Notes: generated by a model from the sequence alone, not told the origin. Counted from the stretch's first letter, positions 38,745-47,785 are shown. The stretch: DNA of 64,000 bases from Symbiodinium natans (GCA_905221605.1 CAJNDS010000224.1:1277085-1341084); one strand, 5' to 3'. Numbers and translations are program-made.

Positions 38745-38810
38745 GCACTTCATTCCCATTTTGAAGGAGAAAGGCATCCGCATCACCAAGAAGGGCTTGC
38801 GGCTGGCGAG
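38745..38810 (+). CDS. Putative exon (intact copy)
   Basis: Acceptor GCCCAG, frame HFIPILKEKGIRITKKGLRL, GC donor AG|GCCATG. Confidence 0.55.
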
Positions 38811-38896
38811 GCCATGGTTTCGCCCTCCAACCCGTCTACCTGGGAACCCAACCCTAAACCCTAAACCCTAAACCCTCAACCCTCCTTACTTTCCAG

Positions 38897-38942
38897 CTTC
38901 AGGGGCTCTTCCTTCGAAATCGGGATGTTTTGCTGCTAGAAC
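38897..38942 (+). CDS. Putative exon
   Basis: Pyrimidine-rich acceptor TACTTTCCAG, frame LQGLFLRNRDVLLLE, donor C|GTAGGC. Confidence 0.55.
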
Positions 38943-39048
38943 GTAGGCAAATAGCTATGGTTTCTCATCCCCAAAGATTAACCTTTAGTTCCCCAAGGAT
39001 ACTGGACAACTAAGGTAAGGTTACAGGAACCCGAGACGTGATCAGAAG

Positions 39049-39113
39049 CAGCCATTGTGATTGCTGCCCTGCCTGTAACGACCCATGAACCTGCAAGGAA
39101 ATCTCCTGGGCTG
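39049..39113 (+). CDS. Exon before a family B intron
   Basis: Acceptor TCAGAAG, frame AIVIAALPVTTHEPARKSPG then L, phase-0 donor CTG|GTTCTTAG. Confidence 0.55.
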
Positions 39114-39245
39114 GTTCTTAGTCGGGAGTGAGGGAATGAGGTACCCCCATAGACTCTCTTGAATGGTATATCTAGGGCCCTAAATTCAGTCCCTCATTCC
39201 CTTAACTAAAGGGCCCCCATTCCCTCTTTCCCTGCTAAGAACCAG
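39114..39245 (+). mobile_element. Family B element as an intron (132 nt)
   Basis: Left CTG|GTTCTTAGTCGGGAGTGA, right CTGCTAAGAACCAG. It contains an extra GAATGAGG/CCTCATTC arm, so it is longer than the 98-nt copies. The frame continues in phase 0. Confidence 0.65.
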
Positions 39246-39323
39246 GGGACTTTTAAGCCGCGCGAGGCCTGCAAGACCTGGCGAGGAAGTCCTGACCATT
39301 GTCAATGGGGAGGTCCTGACAAG
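39246..39323 (+). CDS. Exon after the family B intron
   Basis: Phase 0 gives GTFKPREACKTWRGSPDHCQ then WGGPDK with donor AAG|GTGGTC. Another frame (RPGEEVLTIVNGEVLTRW) is also open to 39,334 and cannot be excluded. Confidence 0.5.
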
Positions 39324-39875
39324 GTGGTCCCGGGGTGTAGATTCTTCTAGCATCCCGAAAGTCTCCATCAATCTAGGTTATACCCAAAGGGGGCCATGCT
39401 TGTGAAACAGGTTGTAGGTATAGCCACTAAACCCTAAGCCCTAAATCCCAAACCCTAGACCCTTTCGGCCCTTTCCGTAAGGTACCAGTTTCCCCTAAAA
39501 CCCCTAAACCCCAAAATCCCACAGCCCTTCAGGGCTTCAGCCATGAAGACCCTAACACCCTCAGGCCCTGACGCCCTCAGACCCTGGGAGGCCCTGGCGC
39601 CCTGTACCTTAAAAACCTGAGTTGTGTCCCCCCCCCCCTCCCCACTAATATGAAATACTCCCAGCATAGTTATACCATGGTACATGTTGGGGTAGTTCAT
39701 AGGGGGTTGAGGGGGGTTTTGTACTCGGGGGTAGGGGATTAAAGGCTTTCTGTGTCAAGGACGCGATTCGGGGATGGACGGGGCGTCTGAACGGAACCTT
39801 TTTGGTCTACTTCTTATCGAGTGGCGTTGAGGGTTTAGGGTTAGCGCCCCTAAACCCTAAACCCTGACCCTAAAC

Positions 39876-39945
39876 CCTAGACCCTAGACCCTAGACCCTA
39901 GACCCTAGACCCTGGACCCTAAACCCTAAACCCTAAACCCTAACC
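39876..39945 (-). repeat. CCCTAGA block beside CCCTAAA
   Basis: Six CCCTAGA units (TCTAGGG on the other strand) followed by CCCTAAA. Confidence 0.9.
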
Positions 39946-39976
39946 CCCCCCACCCCCCCTCCCATATGCGGGCGAG

Positions 39977-40048
39977 AGGACTCGAGCCGATGTGCCTGGG
40001 AGCATGGTCATTCGCCAGGATGCTGGAGTTCTTCGAAATCTTAGGAAG
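39977..40048 (+). CDS. Putative exon with telomeric donor
   Basis: Acceptor GGCGAG, frame RTRADVPGSMVIRQDAGVLR then NLRK, phase-0 donor AAG|GTTTAGGG. Confidence 0.6.
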
Positions 40049-40261
40049 GTTTAGGGTTTAGGGTTTAGGTTCAGGGTTCAGGGTTTAGGGTTTAGGGTAT
40101 TGGGTTGAGCCTCCCCAGTTTTGTCTGAGGGTTCGGGGGGGTACGATGGGCTACCCAGATGGGTATATATCTTGGGACCCACCCCGATGATACGCCCAAG
40201 ATTTTCCATAAGAATTTGAACGTGTTCAATCCTAATTCGTAAACCCTAAACCCATCTGCCG

Positions 40262-40325
40262 GAGTGTTCTTTCTGGGGGGACCTTGAAGTCTTGCGGAGA
40301 GCCCAAGCCACGCGGGATCGGAAGG
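40262..40325 (+). CDS. Putative exon with telomeric donor
   Basis: Frame ECSFWGDLEVLRRAQATRDR then K, donor G|GTTTAGGG. Confidence 0.55.
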
Positions 40326-40379
40326 GTTTAGGGTTCAGGGTTTAGGGTTTAGAGAGAACACACAGCAACTACATCCCAG

Positions 40380-40436
40380 AAATGCGGAGGAGTCTGCTGA
40401 CCACGAGTTCTACCTGCTGGACCCTGCCCCTCGACC
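40380..40436 (+). CDS. Possible exon
   Basis: Acceptor CATCCCAG, frame NAEESADHEFYLLDPAPRP then TGA. It would need phase 2 from the previous exon, which the telomeric donor does not give. Confidence 0.35.
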
Positions 40437-40491
40437 ATGACTTATTGTTGGCAGGGAATGAAGGAGCCGAAGCCCTAGTTGGACCCTAAAC

Positions 40492-40591
40492 TTGGGATGT
40501 TCCCCCTTATGCTAACAGTCCTTAATAGGGATTAGAATCGGGGGTACTAGAATCCCTATTAAGGACTGTTAGTCTTAGGGGAACATCCCAA
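40492..40591 (+). mobile_element. Family A element, complete
   Basis: TIRs TTGGGATGTTCCCCCTTATG and CTTAGGGGAACATCCCAA with AACAGTCCTTAATAGGGATT arms. Confidence 0.9.
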
Positions 40592-40606
40592 CCCTAAACC
40601 CCAAAG

Positions 40607-40679
40607 GTAACCTACATTTTGCTCATAGTGTTGGGGGTTGCCTGGGGGCTCATCTACAGGTCCGAGGTGAGGAAACTAT
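40607..40679 (+). CDS. Transmembrane exon
   Basis: Acceptor CCAAAG 15 bp after a family A element, frame VTYILLIVLGVAWGLIYRSE then VRKL, donor T|GTTGGG leaving one base. The aliphatic stretch of about 17 residues followed by Arg is a clear membrane helix. A shorter version ends at GAG|GTGAGG. Confidence 0.65.
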
Positions 40680-40717
40680 GTTGGGATTCGGTGGAATTGC
40701 CAGTAAAAGTACAAAGT

Positions 40718-40745
40718 TACATGTATATATATATATATATACATG
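40718..40745 (+). repeat. AT microsatellite
   Basis: TATATATA within the intron after the transmembrane exon. Confidence 0.9.
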
Positions 40746-40806
40746 TATGTACCTATATGTGCAAACAAACGAAACTACCATGTGATGTGCTCTGTGGTGT
40801 CTACAG

Positions 40807-40919
40807 GGCCTGTGAAGGAGCATCGGTTTGTTTCGGAGTCCCTTGTGTTGACCGCTGCACCTCGCGACGGTCAAATTAACTTTGCCCCGTCCCCTGACGA
40901 GCTGAGATTCAGAATTTGG
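40807..40919 (+). CDS. Exon of the membrane protein
   Basis: Acceptor TCTACAG, two bases complete the codon, frame PVKEHRFVSESLVLTAAPRD then GQINFAPSPDELRFRIW, GA donor TGG|GATGTT, the family A left TIR. Confidence 0.65.
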
Positions 40920-40995
40920 GATGTTCCCCCTTATCCTTAATAGGTTACAATCCCAAGAAGCTGTCTGTTAGGAAAAACGAAACATCCCAATTTAG
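40920..40995 (+). mobile_element. Family A element as a GA-AG intron (76 nt)
   Basis: Begins GATGTTCCCCCTTATCC, right TIR AAACATCCCAATTTAG. The frame continues across it in phase 0. Confidence 0.6.
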
Positions 40996-41010
40996 GATGG
41001 AAGTTTAGTG
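40996..41010 (+). CDS. Micro-exon
   Basis: Frame DGSLV, then T|GTGGGTTTAGGG. Confidence 0.4.
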
Positions 41011-41128
41011 TGTGGGTTTAGGGTTGCCGGCGATCATTAATCCTGAGCAGCATTCACGTAAAGGCCCTAAACCCGATGAACCTTGTAAGCCCCATAAGCC
41101 CTGTAGGTCCTAAACCCCGGACACGCAG

Positions 41129-41193
41129 CAACTGCTCTCAAGGACAAGTTCGCGAAGAACTACGATACGGCAGGCCTACTGCTTGCCAGCAGG
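41129..41193 (+). CDS. Putative exon
   Basis: Acceptor ACACGCAG, frame TALKDKFAKNYDTAGLLLAS, donor AGG|GTAAAT. Confidence 0.6.
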
Positions 41194-41480
41194 GTAAATG
41201 CACCTTAGGAAAGGACTATGTGTTAAGAGTTTGGAATCTACAACGTTCCTCAATTCAGGGGTCCGCAAGTCTTTTGCTTTGCGCATCAGCTTACTGTTAC
41301 CTAAGCCCGCCATCCTGATCCGCCCGAGTTTTTATCCAACATTGGGAGGGGCAAGGGCCGGGGGGGAGGGGGAGGGGGGTTTATCTTGTTCCACTGAAGT
41401 CCTGCAGCCAAGAAACCCTATACACCTTGACGGGCAGGAACGAGTGCTTTAACATGAGGTTGTCTTCCGCTTTCTGTCAG

Positions 41481-41591
41481 AATACAGGGGGAAATCCGAC
41501 GCCCAAAAACCGTATTGCCTGCACCAAAACGGCGACCTGAGAGAGCCAACGACAAGCCTCTGGCACAGCAACAAGCTCAACAAGGCATAGG
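41481..41591 (+). CDS. Putative exon, basic/Gln-rich
   Basis: Acceptor TTCTGTCAG, frame IQGEIRRPKTVLPAPKRRPE then RANDKPLAQQQAQQGI, donor GG|GTTTTAGG. Confidence 0.6.
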
Positions 41592-41949
41592 GTTTTAGGA
41601 CTTTGTCTTCTGGCACCGCTCCTATCAAGGGAGCTAAACTCGGACCCCTAAGGATATACCCGCAAGAGTTTCCCTTAACATGTTCCTAACGTGACACTTA
41701 TATTCCCTGGGAGGATCTTTGTAAGACTCCCCAAACCCAAGGGTACAAACCTAGGGTCCGAGGCAGGGTCCCATGATCCTGCACAAGTCCGGCTTAGGGC
41801 TGAAAAGTTTGGGCAAGAAGGTCGTCCCTTCTTCTTACATGTCCGAGATAATGCCGTGGACCTTGCGAAGAGAGCACGCAGAAGTTACAAGCAGCTGTGA
41901 GCCAGAAACTGCAACACCCCTTCATGAAGGAGCAGTAGCTGCATCTTAG

Positions 41950-42331
41950 GTGAACATGCATCCTAGACCCTGTTGGGTATTCCCATCCCCGATGGACGAG
42001 TTGCGGGCGATGTATGGGGAGATACTCCCATCGCTGAACCAGGCATCTGGGTTGGTGGAGGGGACTGAGGACCCAGGGCCCCAGTGGCAAGCGCAAGAAA
42101 CCCACCAAGGGCAAGGGCAAGGGCAATGCGACGCAGTATCGCTTCCAGGAAGTCTGGGACGAGGAAGACAACGCTTGGGACCAGACATGAACGCGCGAGA
42201 TGATTCGACTTATGCGACACGAACAGGAGCTCATGAGACTTAGCTGGGACACGACCATGCCATTCACCTTTCAGAACAAACCGAGTCAGCAGGAGAATAT
42301 CCTTCCAGTCCTCTTCCGGATCAATCAGGGG
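41950..42331 (+). pseudogene. Decayed retroelement-like polyprotein N-terminal fragment
   Basis: One frame (41,950-42,085) reads PMDELRAMYGEILPSLNQAS. A +1 shift near the CCCC at 42,080 leads to GPSGKRKKPTKGKGKG, then VWDEEDNAWDQT, an in-frame TGA at 42,188, then REMIRLMRHEQELMRLSWDT and ENILPVLFRI. The Lys/Gly linker followed by a Trp/Asp stretch and an R-x-x-RHE-x(3)-L-x(6)...ILPxLF block resembles, from memory, a domain recurring in dinoflagellate retroelement polyproteins. The frameshift and stop argue for a relic, although the segment ends at the donor of a telomeric intron whose downstream exon is in phase. Confidence 0.5.
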
Positions 42332-42444
42332 GTTTAGGGTTTAGGGTTTAGGGTTTAGGGTTTAGGGTTTAGGGTTTAGGGTTTAGGGTTTAGGGTTTAG
42401 GGCCCAGGGTCTACAGGTTAGGGTTGAGGTTACAGAGTTTTCAG
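42332..42444 (+). other. Telomeric intron (113 nt)
   Basis: GGG|GTTTAGGG followed by ten perfect units, then a degenerate tail ending GAGTTTTCAG. Flanking frames are phase 0. Confidence 0.55.
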
Positions 42445-42532
42445 GGCACTTCCGTCGATGAGGAGGCCACTCACTTCGACGCGGAATCTAGTTCAGGGGG
42501 GCCCCGAATATCACCAACGACCCCCAGGAATC
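42445..42532 (+). CDS. Putative exon, acidic/Ser-rich
   Basis: Frame GTSVDEEATHFDAESSSGGP then RISPTTPRN, donor C|GTAAAT. Confidence 0.5.
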
Positions 42533-42542
42533 GTAAATCCTC

Positions 42543-42808
42543 ACCCTAAACCCTAAACCCTAAACCCTAAACCCTAAACCCTAAACCCTAAACCCTAAAC
42601 CCTAAACCCTAAACCCTAGACCCTAGACCCTAGACCCTAGACCCTAAACTCCCAGATTCGACGTGCAAGGCCTGGACATCATGGAAGCTGGTCCTAGCTT
42701 TGATCAGTATCTTGGCCCGAGGAATGGGGTTTCGGGTTTAGGGTTTAGGGTTTAGGGTTTAGGGTTTAGGGTTTAGGGTTTAGGGTTTAGGGTTTAGGGT
42801 TTAGGGCT
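42543..42808. repeat. CCCTAAA/CCCTAGA array and TTTAGGG array around an exon
   Basis: C-polarity 42,543-42,650, G-polarity 42,729-42,808. The exon at 42,656-42,728 lies between. Confidence 0.95.
42656..42728 (+). CDS. Putative exon
   Basis: Acceptor CTCCCAG, frame FDVQGLDIMEAGPSFDQYLG then PRNG, phase-0 donor GGG|GTTTCGGG. Confidence 0.6.
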
Positions 42809-43204
42809 AGTCCCCGAACTCTTCGGGGTTTAGGGCTAGTCCCCGAACTCATCGCGCCTAAACTCCTTCGCAGGGAATGTCATGGGTAGAAGCAGTTGGA
42901 GTTCAGGTGGGGAGCGGGATTTCGGGATTTGCTACTTGAACCCCTACAGGACACCCTCCCCCCATTTCTACATTCACCAAAATGTTCAAGGGAGCCCTCC
43001 TCTTCAGAAACAACAAGGAACACCCCGCCTCATAGAGTAGATACGGGAACCTACACCCTAATCTCTTAAGCCTATTCAATCCCTAAACCCTGAACCCTAA
43101 ACTCTAAGCCCTATTTCATCCCTAAACCCTAAACCCTAAACACTACATAGCTGCTACTGGACTCATGTAGGGTTCAACAGGATGCTCAGATAAGGTTGAG
43201 GGTT

Positions 43205-43350
43205 CAGGTTTAGGGTTTAGGGTTTAGGGTTTAGGGTTTAGGGTTTAGGGTTTAGGGTTTAGGGGTTAGGGGTTAGGGTTTAGGGTTTAAATTTAGGGTT
43301 TAGGGTTTAGGGTTTAGGGTTTCGGTTTAGGGTTTCGGGTTTAGGGTTTA
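43205..43350 (+). repeat. TTTAGGG array
   Basis: About 20 units. The last TTTAG acts as acceptor of the next exon. Confidence 0.95.
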
Positions 43351-43411
43351 GAGGCTCCGGCACCGGAACTTCAAGTACTACCGGCGAAAAGGCGATCTGC
43401 TTTTGTACCAG
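43351..43411 (+). CDS. Putative exon with telomeric acceptor
   Basis: Acceptor GGGTTTAG|AGG. Phase 0 agrees with the exon at 42,656. Frame RLRHRNFKYYRRKGDLLLYQ, donor CAG|GTGGGC. Basic. Confidence 0.6.
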
Positions 43412-43799
43412 GTGGGCTTGGGAACGGTCTCGAGTCTACAGGGCAACCTTAACCCTTTAGGGTTTAGGGTTTAGGGTTTAGGGTTTAGGGTTTAGGGTTT
43501 AGGGTTTAGGGTTCCTGAACCCTGAGCCTTGATGAGCCCTGAACCCTGAGCCCTGAACCCTTAACCCTAACCCTAAACCCTAAACCCTAAACCCTAAACC
43601 CTAAGCCCCCTGATCTCTGAACCCTGAACATAGAAAGGGCGCTTCGCTGCTTTGGGGACAGAGTTTTGGCGCGCTGCGTTCTGGCTTGTGGCCTTCATGA
43701 GACCTTGCTAGGGTTGAGGGTTGAGGGTTGAGGGTTGAAGCTTTATTCCTGGTCATGTAGGCCAACAAACCTTTCATAGTAAGGGCTTTGGGCTCAAAG

Positions 43800-43897
43800 A
43801 AACCTTAGATAAGATCTTGGAGCCTTATAAGGCCAACACGAGAACCCTGTTGAACCCATTCTCAGTATTCCGAGGTCGAGGGCACCAAGACCAACTC
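43800..43897 (+). CDS. Putative exon
   Basis: Acceptor GCTCAAAG, frame TLDKILEPYKANTRTLLNPF then SVFRGRGHQDQL. Confidence 0.55.
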
Positions 43898-43968
43898 TCT
43901 AAACCCTAAACCCTAAACCCTAAACCCTAAACTCTAAACCCTAAACCCGAAACCCTAAGCCCCACGAG

Positions 43969-44064
43969 GTGGCTGAGAAGGACATGGACTTCGTACCCTC
44001 TGGCCGCTTCGAGGCTGCCTTTTCCTGTGTCCGGCTTTGCTTGGACATGCAGTTTGGTTGCTTG
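43969..44064 (+). CDS. Exon before a family G intron
   Basis: Acceptor CCACGAG, frame VAEKDMDFVPSGRFEAAFSC then VRLCLDMQFGCL, 32 codons, phase-0 donor TTG|GTAGCC, which is the family G left TIR. Confidence 0.65.
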
Positions 44065-44173
44065 GTAGCCCAGTGGTACCCTTTACCCTCTCTTTTGGTT
44101 CGGGGTTCCCCTTATAAAGTAACCAACCCAAAAAAGGGTGCCCTTATTGAAATATATCTACTGGCCTACCAAG
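44065..44173 (+). mobile_element. Family G element that is exactly an intron (109 nt)
   Basis: CTTG|GTAGCCCAGTGGTACCCT at left and TACTGGCCTACCAAG at right. The frame continues in phase 0 to VANVERETQILRRLG. Confidence 0.7.
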
Positions 44174-44480
44174 GTTGCGAATGTGGAAAGAGAGACCCAA
44201 ATCCTTCGTCGTTTGGGTTTCGGGGGCTTACTTGAGCCGGGGGGGGGGAGGGGAGGGGGCTCCTGGAAGGCTTTTTTGGGGCTTCGCGGGGCAAACTCCA
44301 AACCCGGGGGAGGGCTCCGGAAAGGCAAGCGACGTGCAATTTGCCTGCGAATGTGGAAAGACAGAGCCAATTCATACGTGGTTTGGTTTTTGGAGGGCTT
44401 ATTTGAGCCTGGAACCCAAGACAGAGCCAACTCGTACGTGGTTTGGTTTTTGGGGGGGCTTATTTGAGCCTGGAACCCCT
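44174..44480 (+). repeat. Exon copy plus tandem 66-bp repeats
   Basis: A segment (GAATGTGGAAAGAGAGACCC ... GGCTTACTTGAGCC) occurs three times, at about 44,180, 44,350 and 44,420. The last two are head-to-tail. The first lies in frame with the exon at 43,969. Confidence 0.7.
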
Positions 44481-44623
44481 GAACCCCCAAACCTTACACC
44501 CCAAATCCCTGACCCCGTTGAATCCTGGGCTTCCTGCAACCTGGTTGGGGTTTAGGGTTTAGGTTTAGGGTTCAGGGTTCAGGGTTCAGGGTTTCGGGTT
44601 TCGGGTTTCGGGTTTGGGGCCAG

Positions 44624-44671
44624 GTGGCGTTCAGCAGCACACCGGTGTCTCTCAAAGCAGGCCTGGGCAGG
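44624..44671 (+). CDS. Putative exon, phase-matched pair
   Basis: Acceptor GGCCAG, frame VAFSSTPVSLKAGLGR, donor AGG|GTGTGG. Phase 0 on both sides. Confidence 0.6.
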
Positions 44672-44746
44672 GTGTGGAAGGAAAGGGTTCATCGGTTTAG
44701 GATTTTGAGCTTAGAGGGGCTACTAACAAGGTAGTCCCTACTTCAG

Positions 44747-44794
44747 GCGCTGAAGTACTGTGCATATGAGCCCAGTTATGGCGCAGAACTACGC
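44747..44794 (+). CDS. Putative exon, phase-matched pair
   Basis: Acceptor TACTTCAG, frame ALKYCAYEPSYGAELR, donor CGC|GTGAAC. Phase 0, joins 44,624-44,671. Confidence 0.6.
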
Positions 44795-45259
44795 GTGAAC
44801 CGCCCTAAGCCTGAAGTCCGAATCACTAAGCCCTGAAGCCACGCGCTTCCTGCCGCCCCAAACCTCGAGCTCCATCTAGGGGTTTCAGAAATTAGGAGGT
44901 ACCTGATTGGGGTCCTCATTATGAATATCACCCCTAAACCCTAACCCTACTATTTGGGGATCTCTCTTGGGGGTCCGCTATTTTCGTAAGCCCCCCCCCC
45001 CTCCCCCATGTTCAGCCGAGCTGAAACTTGGGGTGGGGAGGGCTGCTCGTGGCTGACTCTGCACTTGGCAATCTGGCCCCTAAGCCCAAAACCCTAAGGT
45101 ATGCTTGCCCCTTTGCTTACACTTAGCCCTGCCACTCGGTAGTTTGTGCTCCCCCCCCCCCCCCCCCTTTTGGGGGTTGAGGCTTTTGGGGGCTAGGGTG
45201 TATGCATTTAGGTAGCCAGGTAGGTTTATGTGAAGGCTCAAGGTTATTTGTTGACCCAG

Positions 45260-45292
45260 CATATGGAAGCCTTTGTTTTGGGGGTTGCTTGG
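45260..45292 (+). CDS. Putative hydrophobic exon
   Basis: Acceptor TGACCCAG, frame HMEAFVLGVAW, donor TGG|GTCAGC. Resembles the LGVAW stretch of the membrane exon at 40,607. Confidence 0.45.
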
Positions 45293-45446
45293 GTCAGCAA
45301 GGGTTTACGAAACTATAGAGGACCCCCAATATAGCTCTCCAGAATCTGGCTTCCCTTATAATAGGCGGACCCCCAACAAGGTACCCCCGAATTTCGGAAA
45401 ACCCCCCCCCCCCCCCGCCCCAAGTGAGTCTTGCCCAACATGGCAG

Positions 45447-45492
45447 AGGCGACTTCCTGGTGACCTCCTACCCCGAACTGTCGGAGATTTGG
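45447..45492 (+). CDS. Putative exon with canonical donor
   Basis: Acceptor ATGGCAG, frame GDFLVTSYPELSEIW, donor TGG|GTGAGT. Confidence 0.6.
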
Positions 45493-46034
45493 GTGAGTGC
45501 GGTCGCCGAGCAGTGCCGGGAAGTAGTGGGTTTAAGGCTGCCAAGAAGACCTGAGCCCCCAAGTCCTTTGGGGTTTGGTTATGTTTGATTTCGGGGTTTT
45601 AAGGTGGTTTCGGGGTTTTAAAGCCCTAAACCTACAGTAATGCCCAGGACCTCCACGTCCGAGAATCCCAACCCTAAGCCCTCTACCCTCCACCCTCTAA
45701 ACCCTGAACCCGGCTCATGGGATTTGTGGGGCCAAAGTTGACGGAAACTTCCCCTGATGAGGCAAGCACTCGGTGATCTACGAGGATGAAGGCGCCCGCG
45801 GGGATGCAAAACCCTTTGCTTGCAGTTTACACTCACCTTGGGGACCAAATGAACCTTAATTTAAGTTTTGGTATCATATACCTCAACCCTAAACCCTAAG
45901 CCCTACACCCTAAACCCAAATCCTATACCCTAAACCACGAAAATCCTGTTAGCTGTTAGCTAGGCTTATGGATTATAAGCCCTGAGCCCTTGCAGGGTTC
46001 ATGGAAGGCTCAGCACAACCTCAAGGGCCTTATT

Positions 46035-46552
46035 CTTAGTAGCCGAGTAGGTAACCTTTAACGTTGTGGGGTATTTATAACCTTTAACCTTTAATTTATG
46101 GGAGTGGGTTTCATGGGGGGAAACCCTAAACCCTAAACCCTAAACCCTAAACCCTAAACCCTAAACCCTAAACCCTAAACCCTAAACCCGAAACCCTAAA
46201 CCCTAAACCCTAAACCCTAAACCCTAAACCCTAAACCCTAAACCCTAAACCTTAAACCCTAAACCCTAAACCCTAACCCTAAACCCCTAAACCCCTAAAC
46301 CCTAAACCCTAGGTACCTATAGGGAACCTTCGGGAGCCTTAGGGAGTAGTGGGGAGTATCAGGGAACCTTGCGTTGCAAACCTTGCGTTGCTACCCCCCT
46401 TGAACCGTGACCCCTCCCGTAAGAACCCCGAAATACTCCTGCCACAATTGAAAGGTTAAGCTTGTGGGGTGTATATAATCCTACCCGGTATATATAATCC
46501 TGCCAGAATTGAAAGGTGAACCTTTTTTTGGCCCAGATAACTCAGCAACTGG
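46035..46552 (+). mobile_element. Family H fragments around a CCCTAAA array
   Basis: TTAGTAGCCGAGTAGGTAACC at 46,035 and ATTGAAAGGTTAAGCTTGTG ... CTCAGCAACTGGG at 46,447-46,545 are family H pieces. The array at 46,119-46,310 lies between. Confidence 0.5.
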
Positions 46553-46678
46553 GTATGGAGCAAGGCTGTTGGCATCCTCGGGGTTAAGGGGTTGGGGTTT
46601 CTGGTTTGGAGTTTGGGGTTCAGGGTTTGGCGTTTAGGGTTTAGGGTTTCGGGTTTGGGATCTCTTCCTATCTTGCAG

Positions 46679-46798
46679 GACTTGTGGAAGGGCTGTACAG
46701 GAATGGAGTTGTGCCAATGCGCGGCAACTGACACTGTTGAACAAGAGTCGGGGAGCAAGCCGCTGGAAAGAATAGAGCATGAGCAGAAGAAGGGCTTG
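46679..46798 (+). CDS. Long exon before a family G intron
   Basis: Acceptor ATCTTGCAG, 40 codons: DLWKGCTGMELCQCAATDTV then EQESGSKPLERIEHEQKKGL, phase-0 GC donor TTG|GCAGCC at the family G left TIR. Four Cys near the start. Confidence 0.6.
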
Positions 46799-46908
46799 GC
46801 AGCCCAGTGTGGTACCCTTTACCCCTTTTTGTGGTTCTGGGTTCCCTTATAAAGTAACCAACCAAAAAAAGGGTGCCCTTATTGAAATAGAGTTGCTGGG
46901 CTGCCAAG
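46799..46908 (+). mobile_element. Family G element with GC donor
   Basis: TIRs CTTGGCAGCCCAGTG and TTGCTGGGCTGCCAAG, 110 nt. A TTTAGGG run follows, so the exon downstream may start later. Confidence 0.8.
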
Positions 46909-46974
46909 AGGGGTTTAGGGTTTAGGGTTGACGTAGGCTAGGCATTCGCAGTAGCCGTACATGATCCTGCCTAG

Positions 46975-47006
46975 ACGCCGCGAGAAAGCACTGCTCCTGA
47001 AGCATG
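46975..47006 (+). CDS. Possible small exon
   Basis: Acceptor CTGCCTAG, frame RREKALLLKH, donor G|GTAGTC. Confidence 0.35.
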
Positions 47007-47149
47007 GTAGTCCTTGAAACCAAGCAGGCAAGAAGAGTACCTTCATTCCGTGTATACTTCTCACTTCCTGGGCTCTAGAAAGAGCTTCTAATTCCCCTCA
47101 TGGTCGCCTAAACCCTAAACCCTAAACCCTAAACCCTAAACCGGCGCAG

Positions 47150-47211
47150 GTCAACTGAATCCTCTGGGAGTCCGATCACAGGCCCGAGCCCGAAACTGGA
47201 ACTCAGCACCT
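47150..47211 (+). CDS. Possible exon
   Basis: Acceptor GGCGCAG, frame STESSGSPITGPSPKLELST, then TGA. Confidence 0.35.
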
Positions 47212-47275
47212 GAGTCCACTAAGGGCTTTGGGTTTGGCGGGTAATTACTACGGGGCTTAGGGTTCCCTAGAGATC

Positions 47276-47403
47276 GGTACTTATAGCCCAATTATAAGTG
47301 TAGTTTTTACCCACTTATACGCCCCTTAAGAAGTACTCTATAGGGCTATAATTGGGTCATAAGTACAGTTATATTGGGTAAGTAAGTACCATGAACCTCC
47401 AAG
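47276..47403 (+). mobile_element. Family D element ending at an exon
   Basis: Left GGTACTTATAGCCCAATTAT, right ACCATGAACCTCCAAG. The next exon begins at the last bases. Confidence 0.8.
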
Positions 47404-47481
47404 TACATTTCGGCCCGAACCCCGAAGTCGACTATGTGCAGGAGAAGGGCATTCGGCACCAACTTTGCGAAGTCACCTGGG
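47404..47481 (+). CDS. Exon after a family D element
   Basis: Frame HFGPNPEVDYVQEKGIRHQL then CEVTW, donor G|GTTTAAGG. Begins directly at CTCCAAG. Confidence 0.6.
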
Positions 47482-47720
47482 GTTTAAGGTTTAGGGTTTA
47501 GGGTTTAGGGACCCTGACATGAGCTCTAATGTACGCTGACCTGTGCCCTTCAGTAGAGTTTTTTTTTTTTTTTTTCTGTGGGGTGCCTTTGTTTACGTAG
47601 TCAGATGGCGGCTTATTTAGGGTTTAGGGTTTCAAGCTCCGAAAGGAACTATGAATGAGGGTCCAGATACCCTAAACCCTAACTCATGGCGTGGTTGTCG
47701 AGGGACGCTGAATCCTCGAG

Positions 47721-47785
47721 CACCGACGGAAGCACGAAACTCCAAGAAACTAAGATCTCCCTTCAATGGTGGACTTGAGTGCAAG
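47721..47785 (+). CDS. Putative exon
   Basis: Acceptor CCTCGAG, frame PTEARNSKKLRSPFNGGLEC then K, donor AAG|GTAGGG. Confidence 0.55.
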
